NCBI GenBank assembly: GCA_963774195.1
Contig: CAVZDY010000001.1
Span: 1,984,001 to 2,048,000 of the forward strand
From: Roseiarcus sp963774195
GTDB taxonomy: Bacteria > Pseudomonadota > Alphaproteobacteria > Rhizobiales > Beijerinckiaceae
DNA length: 64,000 bases
Reading direction: 5' to 3'
Shown: positions 51,856 to 59,997 of the stretch, one piece after another
Layout of the letters: each line of letters opens with the position of its first letter
Position numbering within the stretch: the stretch's first letter is position 1
Position numbers and translations under genes: made by a program
The notes under the pieces: model-generated
Told to the model about the DNA's origin: nothing
Seen by the model: only the letters and a program-made list of their open reading frames with translations
Databases searched by the model: none

Positions 51856-52044
51856 CTAGTCCAACTGATCGGTCGGGCCCCAGCCGAGCCTTCCGCCGTG
51901 GGCCTCGATTTCCTCTCGCACTGCTGTCAGGGCAGTCTGGAGGGTAGCGAGTTCTCGCAGAGCGTCTGCCTGGGCGACAACGCCCACTCGCCGCGGGGGG
52001 GGCTGCTCGGCGAACGATCGTTTGGACGGGATAACGGAAATCAG
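51856..52044 (-). pseudogene. Unrecognised coding remnant next to the integrase
   Basis: On the minus strand an open frame without ATG ends in ALRELATLQTALTAVREEIE and then AHGGRLGWGPTDQLD-stop. The residue pattern (amphipathic coiled helix, Gly-Gly turn) looks like a real C-terminal end. There is no acceptable start codon or ribosome-binding site, so I read it as the 3' stump of a gene cut by integration or deletion. Family unknown. Confidence 0.4.
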
Positions 52045-52072
52045 CCGGCGTTGCCCTAGGCGCTATCCGGGG

Positions 52073-52237
52073 TCAGGATCGCAGGACCAGTGGCTTCTCT
52101 AGGTCTTTGATTTGAATGGTGCCCAGGGGCGGCACCAATTCTATGTCCTCGGGTATCCACGAATATCCATAAGACGCCAGCAAACTCAATGCAATATCAA
52201 CGCATCTGTCTTCCGTTGTTTCTCCCTGTGTGCCACA
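52073..52237 (-). other. Short protein-like open frame upstream of the integrase
   Basis: Minus-strand frame CVDIALSLLASYGYSWIPED followed by IELVPPLGTIQIKDLEKPLV-LRS-stop. It reads like a genuine small protein of lower GC than its surroundings, but no clear start codon or ribosome-binding site exists. Possibly a truncated gene of the mobile region. Confidence 0.3.
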
Positions 52238-52277
52238 ATCCGCGTCATTGTGTGGGACCAACTGTGGGACTGGCGAG

Positions 52278-53546
52278 ATGGCGCGGTTGACGGACAGGAC
52301 AGTGAAGACGGCCGGCGCGGGACGATACGGCGACGGCGACGGACTCCATTTGATCGTCTCCGAGAGCGGTCGCCGCAAGTGGGTGTTGCGCTACCAGTTG
52401 AACGGCGTCCGCCGCGACATGGGGCTCGGTTCATACCCCGCTGTGACGCTGGCGGAGGCACGGATCGCCGCCGCCGAGGCGCGCAAGCTGATCGCGCAAA
52501 ATGTCGACCCGGTCGACGCGCGCGCGGCAACTCGCAAAGCGGCGAAACCAATCCCGACCTTCGAGGACATCGCCAAACTCGTGATCGAGGAGGCAAAGCA
52601 GAAATCGACAAATGCGAAAGTCAAGTATCAGTGGGATCGGCACCTTGGCGAGGCCTACAGCGGGCCGTTGCTCAAGCGCCCAGTCAACGAAATCACAACC
52701 ACGGATGTAGCGGCCGTGCTGAAACCGGTTTGGACGGCCAAGCCTGAGGTCGCGCGTAAGCTCTACCCCGCGATCCGACGCGTTTTTGAATATGCACGAA
52801 TTCGCCTGCGCGACGACCACGGCATCGCCATGTCGGACAATCCCGCCCGCTGGGACGACCTGAAGGCCATGGGCTTCGGACCGCCGGCCAAGCTCAGCCG
52901 GGGCAGTCATCCGGCGCTTCCTTATGAACGCCTTCCCGCCTTCGTGGCCGATCTTCGCGCTCGCGACGCGCCCGCCGCCCGCGCCCTCGAATTCCTGATC
53001 CTGACCAATGTCCGCACCGACGCCGTTTTGAAGGCGCGTTGGGACGAATTGGATCTGGATCAGGCCTTATGGGGAGTTCCGCTCGCCAGCCTGAAAGACC
53101 GCAAATATCGCAAGGAAGCGTTCCGTGTGCCCCTGCCGCCACGCGCTGTTCAGATCGCTCGCGAGATGGAGACCATCAAAGTCTCGGATTACGTATTCCC
53201 TGGCCAAGCGCCGAAGAAGCCCCTGTCGAACATGGCGCTGCTAACGCTTCTTAGACGCATGAATTCAGTCGCGGTCGAGAAATGGGTCGACGTCGGCGAC
53301 AAGCGTCCGATCACGGCTCACGGTTTTCGCGCGACGTTTCGGACGTGGGCGGAGGAAGTCACCGGATTTCCTCATGCGGTAATTGAGGAGGCCATGGGGC
53401 ATCAGGTCGGCAGCCAGGTCGAGCGCGCCTATCGCCGCACGGATGTCCTCGAGAAACGCCGCGAGCTGATGACCGCCTGGGCGAACCATTGTGAGCCGGT
53501 CGGAACGCGCGAACGTTCGCCATTAACAGCCCCCGCCGGGGCCTGA
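52278..53546 (+). CDS. Tyrosine recombinase/integrase with DUF4102 N-terminus
   Basis: A 422-residue island/phage-type integrase; start at 52278 (MARLTDRTVKTAGAGRYGDG). N-terminal arm-binding DUF4102 domain (YGDGDGLHLIVSESGRRKWV, YPAVTLAEARIAAAEARKLI), core-binding domain ~95-190, then a catalytic domain with Arg in NVRTDAVLKARW, HGFRATFRTW (His-x-x-Arg), GHQVGSQVERAYRR (His and catalytic Tyr). It integrates or excises a mobile element. The upstream region repeats GTGGGAC (52254-52269, twice 12 bp apart). Debris of an IS element lies just downstream; no tRNA gene is found at either side. Confidence 0.9.
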   Translation: MARLTDRTVKTAGAGRYGDGDGLHLIVSESGRRKWVLRYQLNGVRRDMGLGSYPAVTLAEARIAAAEARKLIAQNVDPVDARAATRKAAKPIPTFEDIAKLVIEEAKQKSTNAKVKYQWDRHLGEAYSGPLLKRPVNEITTTDVAAVLKPVWTAKPEVARKLYPAIRRVFEYARIRLRDDHGIAMSDNPARWDDLKAMGFGPPAKLSRGSHPALPYERLPAFVADLRARDAPAARALEFLILTNVRTDAVLKARWDELDLDQALWGVPLASLKDRKYRKEAFRVPLPPRAVQIAREMETIKVSDYVFPGQAPKKPLSNMALLTLLRRMNSVAVEKWVDVGDKRPITAHGFRATFRTWAEEVTGFPHAVIEEAMGHQVGSQVERAYRRTDVLEKRRELMTAWANHCEPVGTRERSPLTAPAGA

Positions 53547-53669
53547 GGCAACTGCGATAGTGCAGATTCGGACCAATCCCCTATTCAGCGCTGGCGCCAT
53601 CGCCGCCCGCGAACCGCCGGTGTGCGCCCCGCCTGGTGAAGACGCCGCGTTTGCAGGATATCATCGGTG

Positions 53670-53815
53670 GGCGAAGCCCCCTCTTCCGTGATGGGCCTGT
53701 CGGAACGGCGGGCCTGCTCCATCATCGGCGCCGATCGCACGCACGATGATCCGCTACCGGTCGCGCCGGCCCAAGGAAAGCGAGCTGCGGGCGCGGCTGC
53801 GCGCCGGCAATCGCG
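53670..53815 (+). mobile_element. IS3-family transposase OrfB fragment
   Basis: MGLSERRACSIIGADRT (from 53691) is followed, after a phase change near 53738, by MIRYRSRRPKESELRARLRA. This is the N-terminal signature of IS3-family OrfB (GLSERRAC-x-x-x-GADRT-x-x-RYRSRR). The rest of the transposase, the DDE domain and the inverted repeats are missing, so it is a dead remnant. It abuts the LysR gene end at 53829. Confidence 0.75.
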
Positions 53816-53828
53816 GCGGCCCTACGAT

Positions 53829-54734
53829 TCAGCCAGTATGTTGATGTTTGCCGACCGCGGCGAACACAAAATCGATGAAGCTCCGCACCCGGCTCGGCAA
53901 GTGCCTCCGGGTGGGGTAGGTAACGTAGAGATTGATCGCGTCATGATTAAACGGAGCGAGCACCTCTACGAGGCGGCCCTCCGCAAGATCGTCTTCGATA
54001 TCCCAGAGCGCCTTGATTCCGAGTCCCCGACCGCCAAGAATCCAGCCATGCATGACCTCGGCGTTGTTGGTCAAAAGCGCTCCTTGCACTTGCACCTCGA
54101 GCGCCTTTTTGCCGTCGACGAACGTCCATCGGTCGAAGGCGTGCCGGCCTCGCACAAGGCAGATGCAGTTGTGCTCGCCCAAGTCCTCGGGCCTGGCTGG
54201 AACTCCGTGCTCGGCAATATATTCCGGTGATGCGCAAAGGACGCGGCGGCTGGCGAGCAATTTTCTGGCAATGATGCTGCCGTCCGACAACTCGTCGACA
54301 TGCAGCCCGATGTCGAGGTCGTCGCCGATCACATCCGCTCGCGAGTCGGTGAGTACGAGTTCGATCGTGACCCGAGGGTATTGCTGAGAGAACTCGGCGA
54401 TCAGCGGTGCGAACCGACGTCGACCGATCTCCAGCGGCGCCCCGACGCGTAGATGCCCCTGCGGCGCCGCGCTCCTCGCCCCCACCTCGGCCTCAACCTC
54501 ATCGAGCTCGGCGAGTATGCCGACGGCGCGCTCGTGAAGCAGGATTCCCTCCTCCGTAAGGGCGAAGCGACGGCTGCTGCGATCGACGAGTCGCGCCCCC
54601 AGCCGGCTCTCCATCGCGGCAAGCCGGCGGCTCATTGCGGGCAGGGAACTGTTCAGGCGCCTTGCGGTCTCTGACAGACTGCCAGCGGCGACCATGCGGG
54701 CGAACAATCGAAGATCGCTGATTTCATCGGCCAT
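53829..54734 (-). CDS. LysR-family transcriptional regulator
   Basis: A 301-residue protein. N-terminal HTH (MADEISDLRLFARMVAAGSL, ETARRLNSSLPAMSRRLAAM), then a periplasmic-binding-like effector domain (APLEIGRRRFAPLIAEFSQQ, IELVLTDSRADVIGDDLDIG, and near the end ALWDIEDDLAEGRLVEVLAP). It is divergent from a small HTH-like gene. The 5' end of this gene and its promoter are duplicated at 58669-58771, in front of the Emr pump, so the pump is a likely target. Ligand unknown. Confidence 0.88.
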   Translation of the reverse strand: MADEISDLRLFARMVAAGSLSETARRLNSSLPAMSRRLAAMESRLGARLVDRSSRRFALTEEGILLHERAVGILAELDEVEAEVGARSAAPQGHLRVGAPLEIGRRRFAPLIAEFSQQYPRVTIELVLTDSRADVIGDDLDIGLHVDELSDGSIIARKLLASRRVLCASPEYIAEHGVPARPEDLGEHNCICLVRGRHAFDRWTFVDGKKALEVQVQGALLTNNAEVMHGWILGGRGLGIKALWDIEDDLAEGRLVEVLAPFNHDAINLYVTYPTRRHLPSRVRSFIDFVFAAVGKHQHTG

Positions 54735-54814
54735 GTCTCATCCTTCCGTCGAACGGAAGGATACGATCCAGATGTCGCATCTACCAGCCCAAAGACACAG
54801 CCCATAAACAAGGG
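54713..54814. repeat. LysR start/promoter module, copy A
   Basis: About 102 bp, nearly identical in direct orientation to 58669-58771. It includes the first codons of the LysR gene and the perfect palindrome CCTTCCGT-CGA-ACGGAAGG (54742-54760), then CCAGCCCAAAGACACAGCCC and ATAAACAA. The palindrome is the probable operator. Confidence 0.85.
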
Positions 54815-54842
54815 AACCTGCAACGCAAGGAAAGGCTTAGTG

Positions 54843-55025
54843 ATGCGTCGCAATCGAGACCGGTTAGAAAGCGTGCTGAGGCAATCATTCATAGAGGGGG
54901 TGAGTTGGCCTATCGATCGCCCGTCACTTCGGTCCCTCGCTCGGTCGGGGCTCGCCGTCACGCAGATCGCGCGGCATTTCTCGGTCGATCCGACTGAGGT
55001 TCATGTATTGCTTAATCGGCGATAA
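54843..55025 (+). CDS. Small helix-turn-helix-like protein
   Basis: A 60-residue basic protein starting MRRNRDRLESVLRQSFIEGV after AAGGAAAGGC. The C-terminal half, LRSLARSGLAVTQIARHFSVD, has the spacing of a helix-turn-helix (helix, SGL turn, recognition helix ending in HFSVDPTEV). It is divergent from the LysR gene. It could be a small regulator; alternatively part of a lost larger gene. No family is named. Confidence 0.55.
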   Translation: MRRNRDRLESVLRQSFIEGVSWPIDRPSLRSLARSGLAVTQIARHFSVDPTEVHVLLNRR

Positions 55026-55488
55026 CGCTTCGTCGCACATGAGCAGTACCTCCTCGGGCGAACGAACGCGGCGAAGGCCTCAAATCCTTCGCTCAACAAG
55101 ATCGTCACCGTCCACGGGCTGATTCTCGGCGCCCCATCCATTACGCCGCGAGCCGTCTGGCGCTGCGCGTGCGAGGGCCCCTCGGCTTGACGACAAGGGC
55201 GCGTCAATCCCGTCAAGCCGCCTGCCGGTGCGAAAATTGCGGCCATCGATATTCGACGAATGCGATTCTACAAGGCGCGGATGCGCTCATTCAATAATTA
55301 CGCCCGTCGCGCGCATAAGACGTGTCTGCCCAGAGGTAATTCTCTATGTACCGCAAAAAAGTAATGCGATTGTAAGTAATTGTCGTGTTCGGCTCGCATG
55401 CGTACTAAATTTTAATAACGATACCAAAGTGTCTGGCGTTGGTTGCTGTCGCAACGGTCATCTCATGACGATGTATTGGAGGATGTCA
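55026..55488. other. Non-coding region with no recognised gene
   Basis: 463 bases. The second half (55300-55480) is clearly AT-richer than the window average and may hold the promoter of the GMC relic. A minus-strand stretch near 55020-55060 reads EEVLLMCDEALSPIKQYMN in one frame but has no start and is not recognised. Confidence 0.4.
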
Positions 55489-55611
55489 ATGTCAGACAGC
55501 AACAATCGAACGTTAGACTACGTCGTTTTTGGCGGTGGATTAGCTAACTGCGCGGTCGCGGCGCGCCTGAGCCAGCGTCCTGACATCGGCGTCGCCTCGA
55601 TCGAGGCCGGA
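55489..55611 (+). pseudogene. N-terminal fragment of a GMC (choline dehydrogenase-type) oxidoreductase
   Basis: From the ATG at 55489, which has GGAGGATG upstream, the frame reads DYVVFGGGLANCAVAARLSQ and then VASIEAG: the FAD-binding beta-alpha-beta motif of GMC oxidoreductases. After about 40 codons the family resemblance ends and the sequence becomes part of an aldehyde dehydrogenase relic. The rest of the ~530-residue enzyme is absent. Confidence 0.7.
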
Positions 55612-55846
55612 TGCGAAAATCAGCACGAGCAATCGTACTACGCAATCGGCGCCCACTGCGTGTCGCGCTGGCGCTCGAGCCCGGCACTGTCTGGATCAAC
55701 GCTTGGCAGCCATGGCCGATCAATTCGAGTAAGGCGGAGTCAAGCAGAGTGGCCTGGGGCGCCTGCGTGGTCTCGCCGTCATCGACGATTCCATCGAGTA
55801 CAAGCATATCGCGCTTCGCTCTGGCCACGCATCGGCGTCGAGATGA
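55612..55846 (+). pseudogene. C-terminal fragment of an aldehyde dehydrogenase
   Basis: In one frame ALALEPGTVWINAWQPW (ALDH: AGTVWIN) and in the next FE-stop-GGVKQSGLGRLRGLAVIDDS and IEYKHIALRS, the C-terminal end of an aldehyde dehydrogenase (GGVKQSG-x-GR then E-x-K-x-I). A TAA at 55730-55732 and at least one phase change interrupt it. The upstream ~400 residues, including the catalytic Cys, are gone; the piece is joined to the GMC fragment. Confidence 0.7.
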
Positions 55847-55869
55847 ACGACACGAAGGAGAATGTCAGC

Positions 55870-56811
55870 ATGAGAGCGCTGCGATTGAATGAATACGGTC
55901 AGCCGTGGGTTTTGAAGTTGGAGGAAATTCCAAAGCCCCAGCTGCACGCGGGCGAGGTCTTGGTCAAGGTGGAGGCGGCGGGCATCAATCGATCCGATAT
56001 CGTCGCGGTGGCGGGCGGGTTCAAATCGTCACTGCCGCGAACACCTGGGCGCGACTTCGCTGGCGTGATCGCCGCTGGACCGGATGCTGGGTTGGAGGTC
56101 TGGGGTAGCGGAGCCGGCTTCGGCGTAAGCAGAGACGGCGCGCACGCCGAGTTTGTCGCAGTTCCTCGCGCGTGGCTTAGCCCGAAGCCGCACCGCCTCT
56201 CCATGGCCCAAGCCGCTGCGAGCGGCGTGCCATTCATCGTCGCTTTCGAGGCGCTTGTGACTGTCGGAGCCATTCAAAAGGGAGAGACGTTGCTCGTCAG
56301 CGGTTCGGAGGGCGCCGTCGGGCGTGCCGCGGCGCAGATCGCCCATTGGCGTGGCGCTCGCGTCATCGGTGTGCAACGGAGCGCAAATCCGTCCGAGGCG
56401 GATGATATCGTCGATACGATTACCGAGGACGCCAACCAGGCGGTCGAGGCCCTTACTAGAGGAGCCGGCGTCGACATTGCGCTCGACGCCGTCGGGGGCG
56501 ATCTGTTCGAACCGATGCTGAAATCTCTACGACCGGGAGGGCGGCAGGTCTCGATTGCAAGGGGAAGCCGACCGCGGGTGGAGTTCAATCTCCGGGACTT
56601 CTTCCACAACAGAACGACGTTGCACGGCGTCGACACGTCGGAACTGTCGGGCGAGCGCGTAGCGGAGATTCTTCAAGTGCTGAGTTCCGGGTTTGAGGAA
56701 GGAACGCTGTCGGCTCCGGAGACTTGGGAAGCGTCGCTCGAGCGAGCTGTCGATTCGTATCAAGCCGTCGTGCGCGGCGCACGCGAGCGCCAAATCCTGA
56801 CTTTTGACTAG
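55870..56811 (+). CDS. Quinone oxidoreductase-like NADPH dehydrogenase (MDR superfamily)
   Basis: A 313-residue protein; start at 55870 (MRALRLNEYGQPWVLK) after GAAGGAG. N-terminal GroES-like domain (AAGINRSDIVAVAGGF, TPGRDFAGVIAAGPDAG), no zinc-ligand cysteines, then a Rossmann domain with VSGSEGAVGRAAAQIAHWRG (NADPH loop) and DIALDAVGGDLFEPMLKSLR. It reduces quinones or enals. The longer open frame upstream is debris of other genes. The base use fits the surrounding mobile region. Followed 6 nt later by the NTF2-like relic. Confidence 0.85.
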   Translation: MRALRLNEYGQPWVLKLEEIPKPQLHAGEVLVKVEAAGINRSDIVAVAGGFKSSLPRTPGRDFAGVIAAGPDAGLEVWGSGAGFGVSRDGAHAEFVAVPRAWLSPKPHRLSMAQAAASGVPFIVAFEALVTVGAIQKGETLLVSGSEGAVGRAAAQIAHWRGARVIGVQRSANPSEADDIVDTITEDANQAVEALTRGAGVDIALDAVGGDLFEPMLKSLRPGGRQVSIARGSRPRVEFNLRDFFHNRTTLHGVDTSELSGERVAEILQVLSSGFEEGTLSAPETWEASLERAVDSYQAVVRGARERQILTFD

Positions 56812-56817
56812 GGGCGT

Positions 56818-57445
56818 ATGATGGACACTCAGATCATCGACCGGCTCGCCATCCGCGATCTTATCGACAACTGGGCGATCTGGCGTGATTCAGGCGACTG
56901 GGAGCGGTTCTCAACCGTATGGGCGAAGGACAGCTGGATTTCAGCAACCTGGTTTCAGGGAATGGGCGAAGACTTCATCCGTGTCGCGCAGGAGGGGTGG
57001 AACAGAGGCGTCAGCATTCTCCATTTCCTTGGCGGAACGAGCATAGAGCTCGCGGGCGCCCGGGCGTGGGCACAAACGAAGATGACGATCAACCAACGCG
57101 CCGATGTGCATGGCGTCGAATGTGACGTCATCTGCACAGCGCGCTTCCATGACTTGCTCGAAAAGCAGGACGGTCATTGGCGCCGCGTGGTGCGCCAACC
57201 AACGTATGAAAACGATATTTGGCGCCGGTCGATCCCTCGGCCGCCGTCACGCTCGATCAAATGCGCTCAAACAATAATTGATTGGCTATCGGCATCTAGC
57301 CTACTTGCAGCAGCTTGTTGGCTATACGGCGAAACGCGACATGCCGGGTTTGAAAGGCGCGGGCGCCGACGCGCTCTATGCTCATTGCCGTTCTTGGCTC
57401 CGAGGCGGGCCCTCCCGGTGGATTAGGTCCCAAGCGCTTCATTGA
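56818..57445 (+). pseudogene. NTF2/SnoaL-like protein gene with two frameshifts
   Basis: The first frame encodes MMDTQIIDRLAIRDLIDNWA to RRVVRQPTYEND, an NTF2-like cone fold of the aromatic/polyketide SnoaL group. After 57215 the frame changes: APVDPSAAVTLDQMRSNN lies in another phase, and a second change near 57267 brings in GYRHLAYLQQLVGYTAKRDM, then GLKGAGADALYAHCRSWLRG to a stop at 57443-57445. Two indels are needed to restore it, so this is a decayed gene. Confidence 0.72.
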
Positions 57446-57568
57446 GGGCGCGTCGTGCGGCTTCGGCGCCGAGTTCTTGCAGTGTTTCAAGGGCTCGCAA
57501 AAGCAGAAAGAGAAAGGAGTGTGAAGCGAGGGCAAGCGAATTGTGTCGCCGCGCAAGGAAATAAAGAC

Positions 57569-58546
57569 ATGCAGAAGCTTGGCTACAATTGGACCAATGA
57601 AATCGGTCTCGACCAGCTCCCATATTTTTCGGTGTGGTCGAAGCTCGATGACCCGGGCATCCATCCCGTTCACGCTCATGATTATTTCGAGCTTCTCCTC
57701 TTGCTGTCCGGTGAACGCATCCAACACATCGATTCGGCGAACCTCGGCGCTGAGGAAGGTCATCTGCTTTTTTTGTCTCCCGGAGTGAGACATGGCGCGA
57801 CACTGCTCAGCAAGAATGAAACACTGATCATTGGCTTCAATCTTTCGTTTCTTCATCCTGAGTTGCCTCTCGAAGCATCGCGGGCATGGGACCGGGCAGC
57901 CACGCTCGAAGCGGCGCCGGAAATCCTGCCCTTTATTGCGCAGTCGAAAGTCGAATTTAGGTGCAGCAGCGAGCTGGCGGAGAAGCTGAGAGAGATAGCG
58001 ACGGCGTTGTTGACGAACAGTACGTCAGCGGCATTGGGCGCGCGCGCTCGTGCGAGATCGCTATTGTCGCTGCTCTTGTTGGAAGTCGTTGAATCGTTCG
58101 AGAAGAAAATTGTTGATGCGGCGCATGATCACCGTCCGGCGCCGAATTCGACCTTTTCCGGCGACGTCACCGCGTACATCGAAGCAAACTTGGCTGAACC
58201 CGTCACCATAGAGGATGCCGCACGCGAACTTTGTGTTTCGCCCAGCGGCCTTTCATCAAGGGTGCGAAAGACAATGGGGTTTACGTTCAACGAGCTGGTC
58301 GCCAATGCCCGGTTGAAGAAAGCGCGCGAACTCCTCGTCTTCAGCGACTCGAGAATCTCGGAAATAGCGTTCGCCTGCGGCTTTGATGACAACGCCTATT
58401 TTAGCCGTCGATTTCGGCAAGTTACCGGCGTGACGCCGGGAGACTATCGGCAGCGCGCTAGGTCCCCCGGGTCAAAACAACGCTCGGTTCATGCCGCCGT
58501 CCACAACACCTTCAACGTTGAACGCCATGTCACGCAAAAGTCCTGA
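57569..58546 (+). CDS. AraC-family transcriptional regulator
   Basis: A 325-residue protein; start at 57569 (MQKLGYNWTNEIGLDQ) after CAAGGAAATAAAGAC. N-terminal cupin-like sensing domain (HPVHAHDYFELLLLLSGERI, LLFLSPGVRHGATLLSKNET), C-terminal double HTH (EPVTIEDAARELCVSPSGLS, then IAFACGFDDNAYFSRRFRQV and GVTPGDYRQRA). The last ~20 residues (SVHAAVHNTFNVERHVTQKS) do not look like AraC and are antisense to a possible SDR relic, so the natural end may be earlier. The target is unknown; the relic dehydrogenase genes upstream are possible former targets. Confidence 0.85.
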   Translation: MQKLGYNWTNEIGLDQLPYFSVWSKLDDPGIHPVHAHDYFELLLLLSGERIQHIDSANLGAEEGHLLFLSPGVRHGATLLSKNETLIIGFNLSFLHPELPLEASRAWDRAATLEAAPEILPFIAQSKVEFRCSSELAEKLREIATALLTNSTSAALGARARARSLLSLLLLEVVESFEKKIVDAAHDHRPAPNSTFSGDVTAYIEANLAEPVTIEDAARELCVSPSGLSSRVRKTMGFTFNELVANARLKKARELLVFSDSRISEIAFACGFDDNAYFSRRFRQVTGVTPGDYRQRARSPGSKQRSVHAAVHNTFNVERHVTQKS

Positions 58547-58559
58547 AGCCATTTCGCGC
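58472..58559 (-). pseudogene. Possible 3' end of an SDR gene
   Basis: On the minus strand SGLLRDMAFNVEGVVDGGMN then RALF-stop resembles the C-terminus of short-chain dehydrogenases (x-VDGGM-x-R). It has no start and overlaps the unusual tail of the AraC gene. Weak evidence. Confidence 0.3.
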
Positions 58560-58668
58560 CGCAGCCGCGAACCCGTGGCGCAATGCGACCGCAACGCACG
58601 CATGAATGACGGGTTGCCTCGTTCCTCTGCCGCCGGCGATGGGACAACGGGACAACGCCTCAGCCGCT

Positions 58669-58771
58669 GATCGCTGATTTCATCGGGCATGTCTCATCCT
58701 TCCTCGTAACGGAAGGATGCGATCCAGACGTCGCATCTACCAGCCCAAAAACACAGCCCATAAACAAAGGG
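58669..58771. repeat. LysR start/promoter module, copy B
   Basis: Nearly identical to 54713-54814. On the minus strand it encodes MPDEISDQRL, the start of a second LysR gene that is lost after about ten codons. The palindrome is kept in weaker form, CCTTCC-TCGTAAC-GGAAGG (58698-58716). It is followed by a hairpin GCGCAGC-TTTTGCG-GCTGCGC (58776-58796) and the emrA start at 58844. Confidence 0.85.
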
Positions 58772-58843
58772 ATACGCGCAGCTTTTGCGGCTGCGCAGCT
58801 GGACCGAACAAATCCGTATCGATGTTCTTCGAAAGGATGGGGC

Positions 58844-59995
58844 ATGACTACCATTGCTGAACGCGTGACGAACATCGCCGGCGCTCCGCCGCGCGCTGAT
58901 GCCGACGCCGAGAGGCAAGTCCGCGGGAATAGACTCGGCCGGCGGGCGATCGCCGCTTGTGCGATTGTTGCGGTCGCCGGGATAGGATCCTGGGCGGGAA
59001 ATCAATATTGGACTGTCGGGCGGTTCATAGAAACAACGAACGACGCCTATGTGAAGGCCAATTCCACCATCGTGGCGCCGAAGGTTTCCGGCTACATCGC
59101 CGCCCTGTTGGTGGACGACAATCAGACCGTTAAGGCCGGTCAGACGCTCGCTCGCATCGACGATCGGGATTTGCGCGCCGCTCTGGATGAGGCGGCGGCG
59201 AGCGTGGCCGCTGCGGAAGCGTCGGTCGCCAACCTGGACGCCCAAATCGTCGCCCAAGGATCTCAAATCGGTCAGGCGGACGCCAGCGTCGCCGCCGCCA
59301 GCGCCGCGCTGAGCCTCGCGCAGCGCGATGACAGCCGCCGGAAGAAGATGGCGCAAGTGGGTTACGGGTCGGAAGAGCAGGCCGACGGCGCCGCAACCGA
59401 CGTCGAGGAGAAGGCCGCCGCCCTCAAGCGCTTGCAGGCCGCGGCGCTCAACGCCCGTCAGCAAGTGGACGTCCTGACCAGCCAACGTCAACTGGCGCAG
59501 GCGCAGTTGGCGAGGGCAGAGGCCGCAAGACGCCAGGCCGAACTGAACCTCAGCTATGGCGGCATAACGGCGCCGATCGACGGCACGGTCGCCGCCCGCA
59601 CGGTTCGCTTGGGCCAGTACGTCCAGGCGGGAACCCAGCTGATGGCGCTGGTGCCGTTGCAGAAGGTCTATGTCGTCGCGAATTTCAAGGAGACCCAGCT
59701 TACCGACGTGCGACCCGGCCAGCCGGTGCGCATCCACGTCGACACGTTTCCAGGCGACGATGTCCGCGGCCGCGTCGAGACCCTGGCCCCGGCCAGCGGC
59801 ATGGAGTTCAGCCTCCTGCCGCCCGACAACGCCACCGGCAACTTCACCAAGATCGTTCAGCGCATTCCGGTCAAGATCGCGTTTGCGCCCGACAACGCTT
59901 TGGCGGGCCGACTCCGGCCGGGCATGTCGGTGGACGTGTCCATCGACACGAGGGCGAGCGAAACGCCCGCGGCGGAACAGAAGCAAGGGAGCTGA
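58844..59995 (+). CDS. emrA: Membrane-fusion protein of a drug efflux pump (EmrA/HlyD type)
   Basis: A 383-residue protein starting MTTIAERVTNIAGAPPRADA. One N-terminal transmembrane helix (AIAACAIVAVAGIGSWAGNQ), a biotinyl-lipoyl-like domain (AYVKANSTIVAPKVSGYIAA, LLVDDNQTVKAGQTLARIDD), a long coiled coil (~95-215, repeated Ala/Gln heptads) and a beta-barrel (GITAPIDGTVAARTVRLGQY, DVRPGQPVRIHVDTFPGDD). It bridges the inner-membrane EmrB transporter and the outer-membrane channel. First gene of a three-gene operon; 2 nt separate it from emrB. Confidence 0.92.
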   Translation: MTTIAERVTNIAGAPPRADADAERQVRGNRLGRRAIAACAIVAVAGIGSWAGNQYWTVGRFIETTNDAYVKANSTIVAPKVSGYIAALLVDDNQTVKAGQTLARIDDRDLRAALDEAAASVAAAEASVANLDAQIVAQGSQIGQADASVAAASAALSLAQRDDSRRKKMAQVGYGSEEQADGAATDVEEKAAALKRLQAAALNARQQVDVLTSQRQLAQAQLARAEAARRQAELNLSYGGITAPIDGTVAARTVRLGQYVQAGTQLMALVPLQKVYVVANFKETQLTDVRPGQPVRIHVDTFPGDDVRGRVETLAPASGMEFSLLPPDNATGNFTKIVQRIPVKIAFAPDNALAGRLRPGMSVDVSIDTRASETPAAEQKQGS

Positions 59996-59997
59996 GC

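Noticed and set aside
51850..52280. tRNA gene as integration target next to the integrase
   Set aside because: I searched both strands by eye for a cloverleaf with a T-loop GGTTCRA and found none.
55228..55869. N-terminal extension of the quinone oxidoreductase
   Set aside because: This open stretch combines GMC and ALDH debris; the real start with AAGGAG is at 55870.
54653..58875. Two minus-strand frames sharing MGCVFGLVDATSGS
   Set aside because: They are the reverse reading of the duplicated LysR promoter module, not a protein family.
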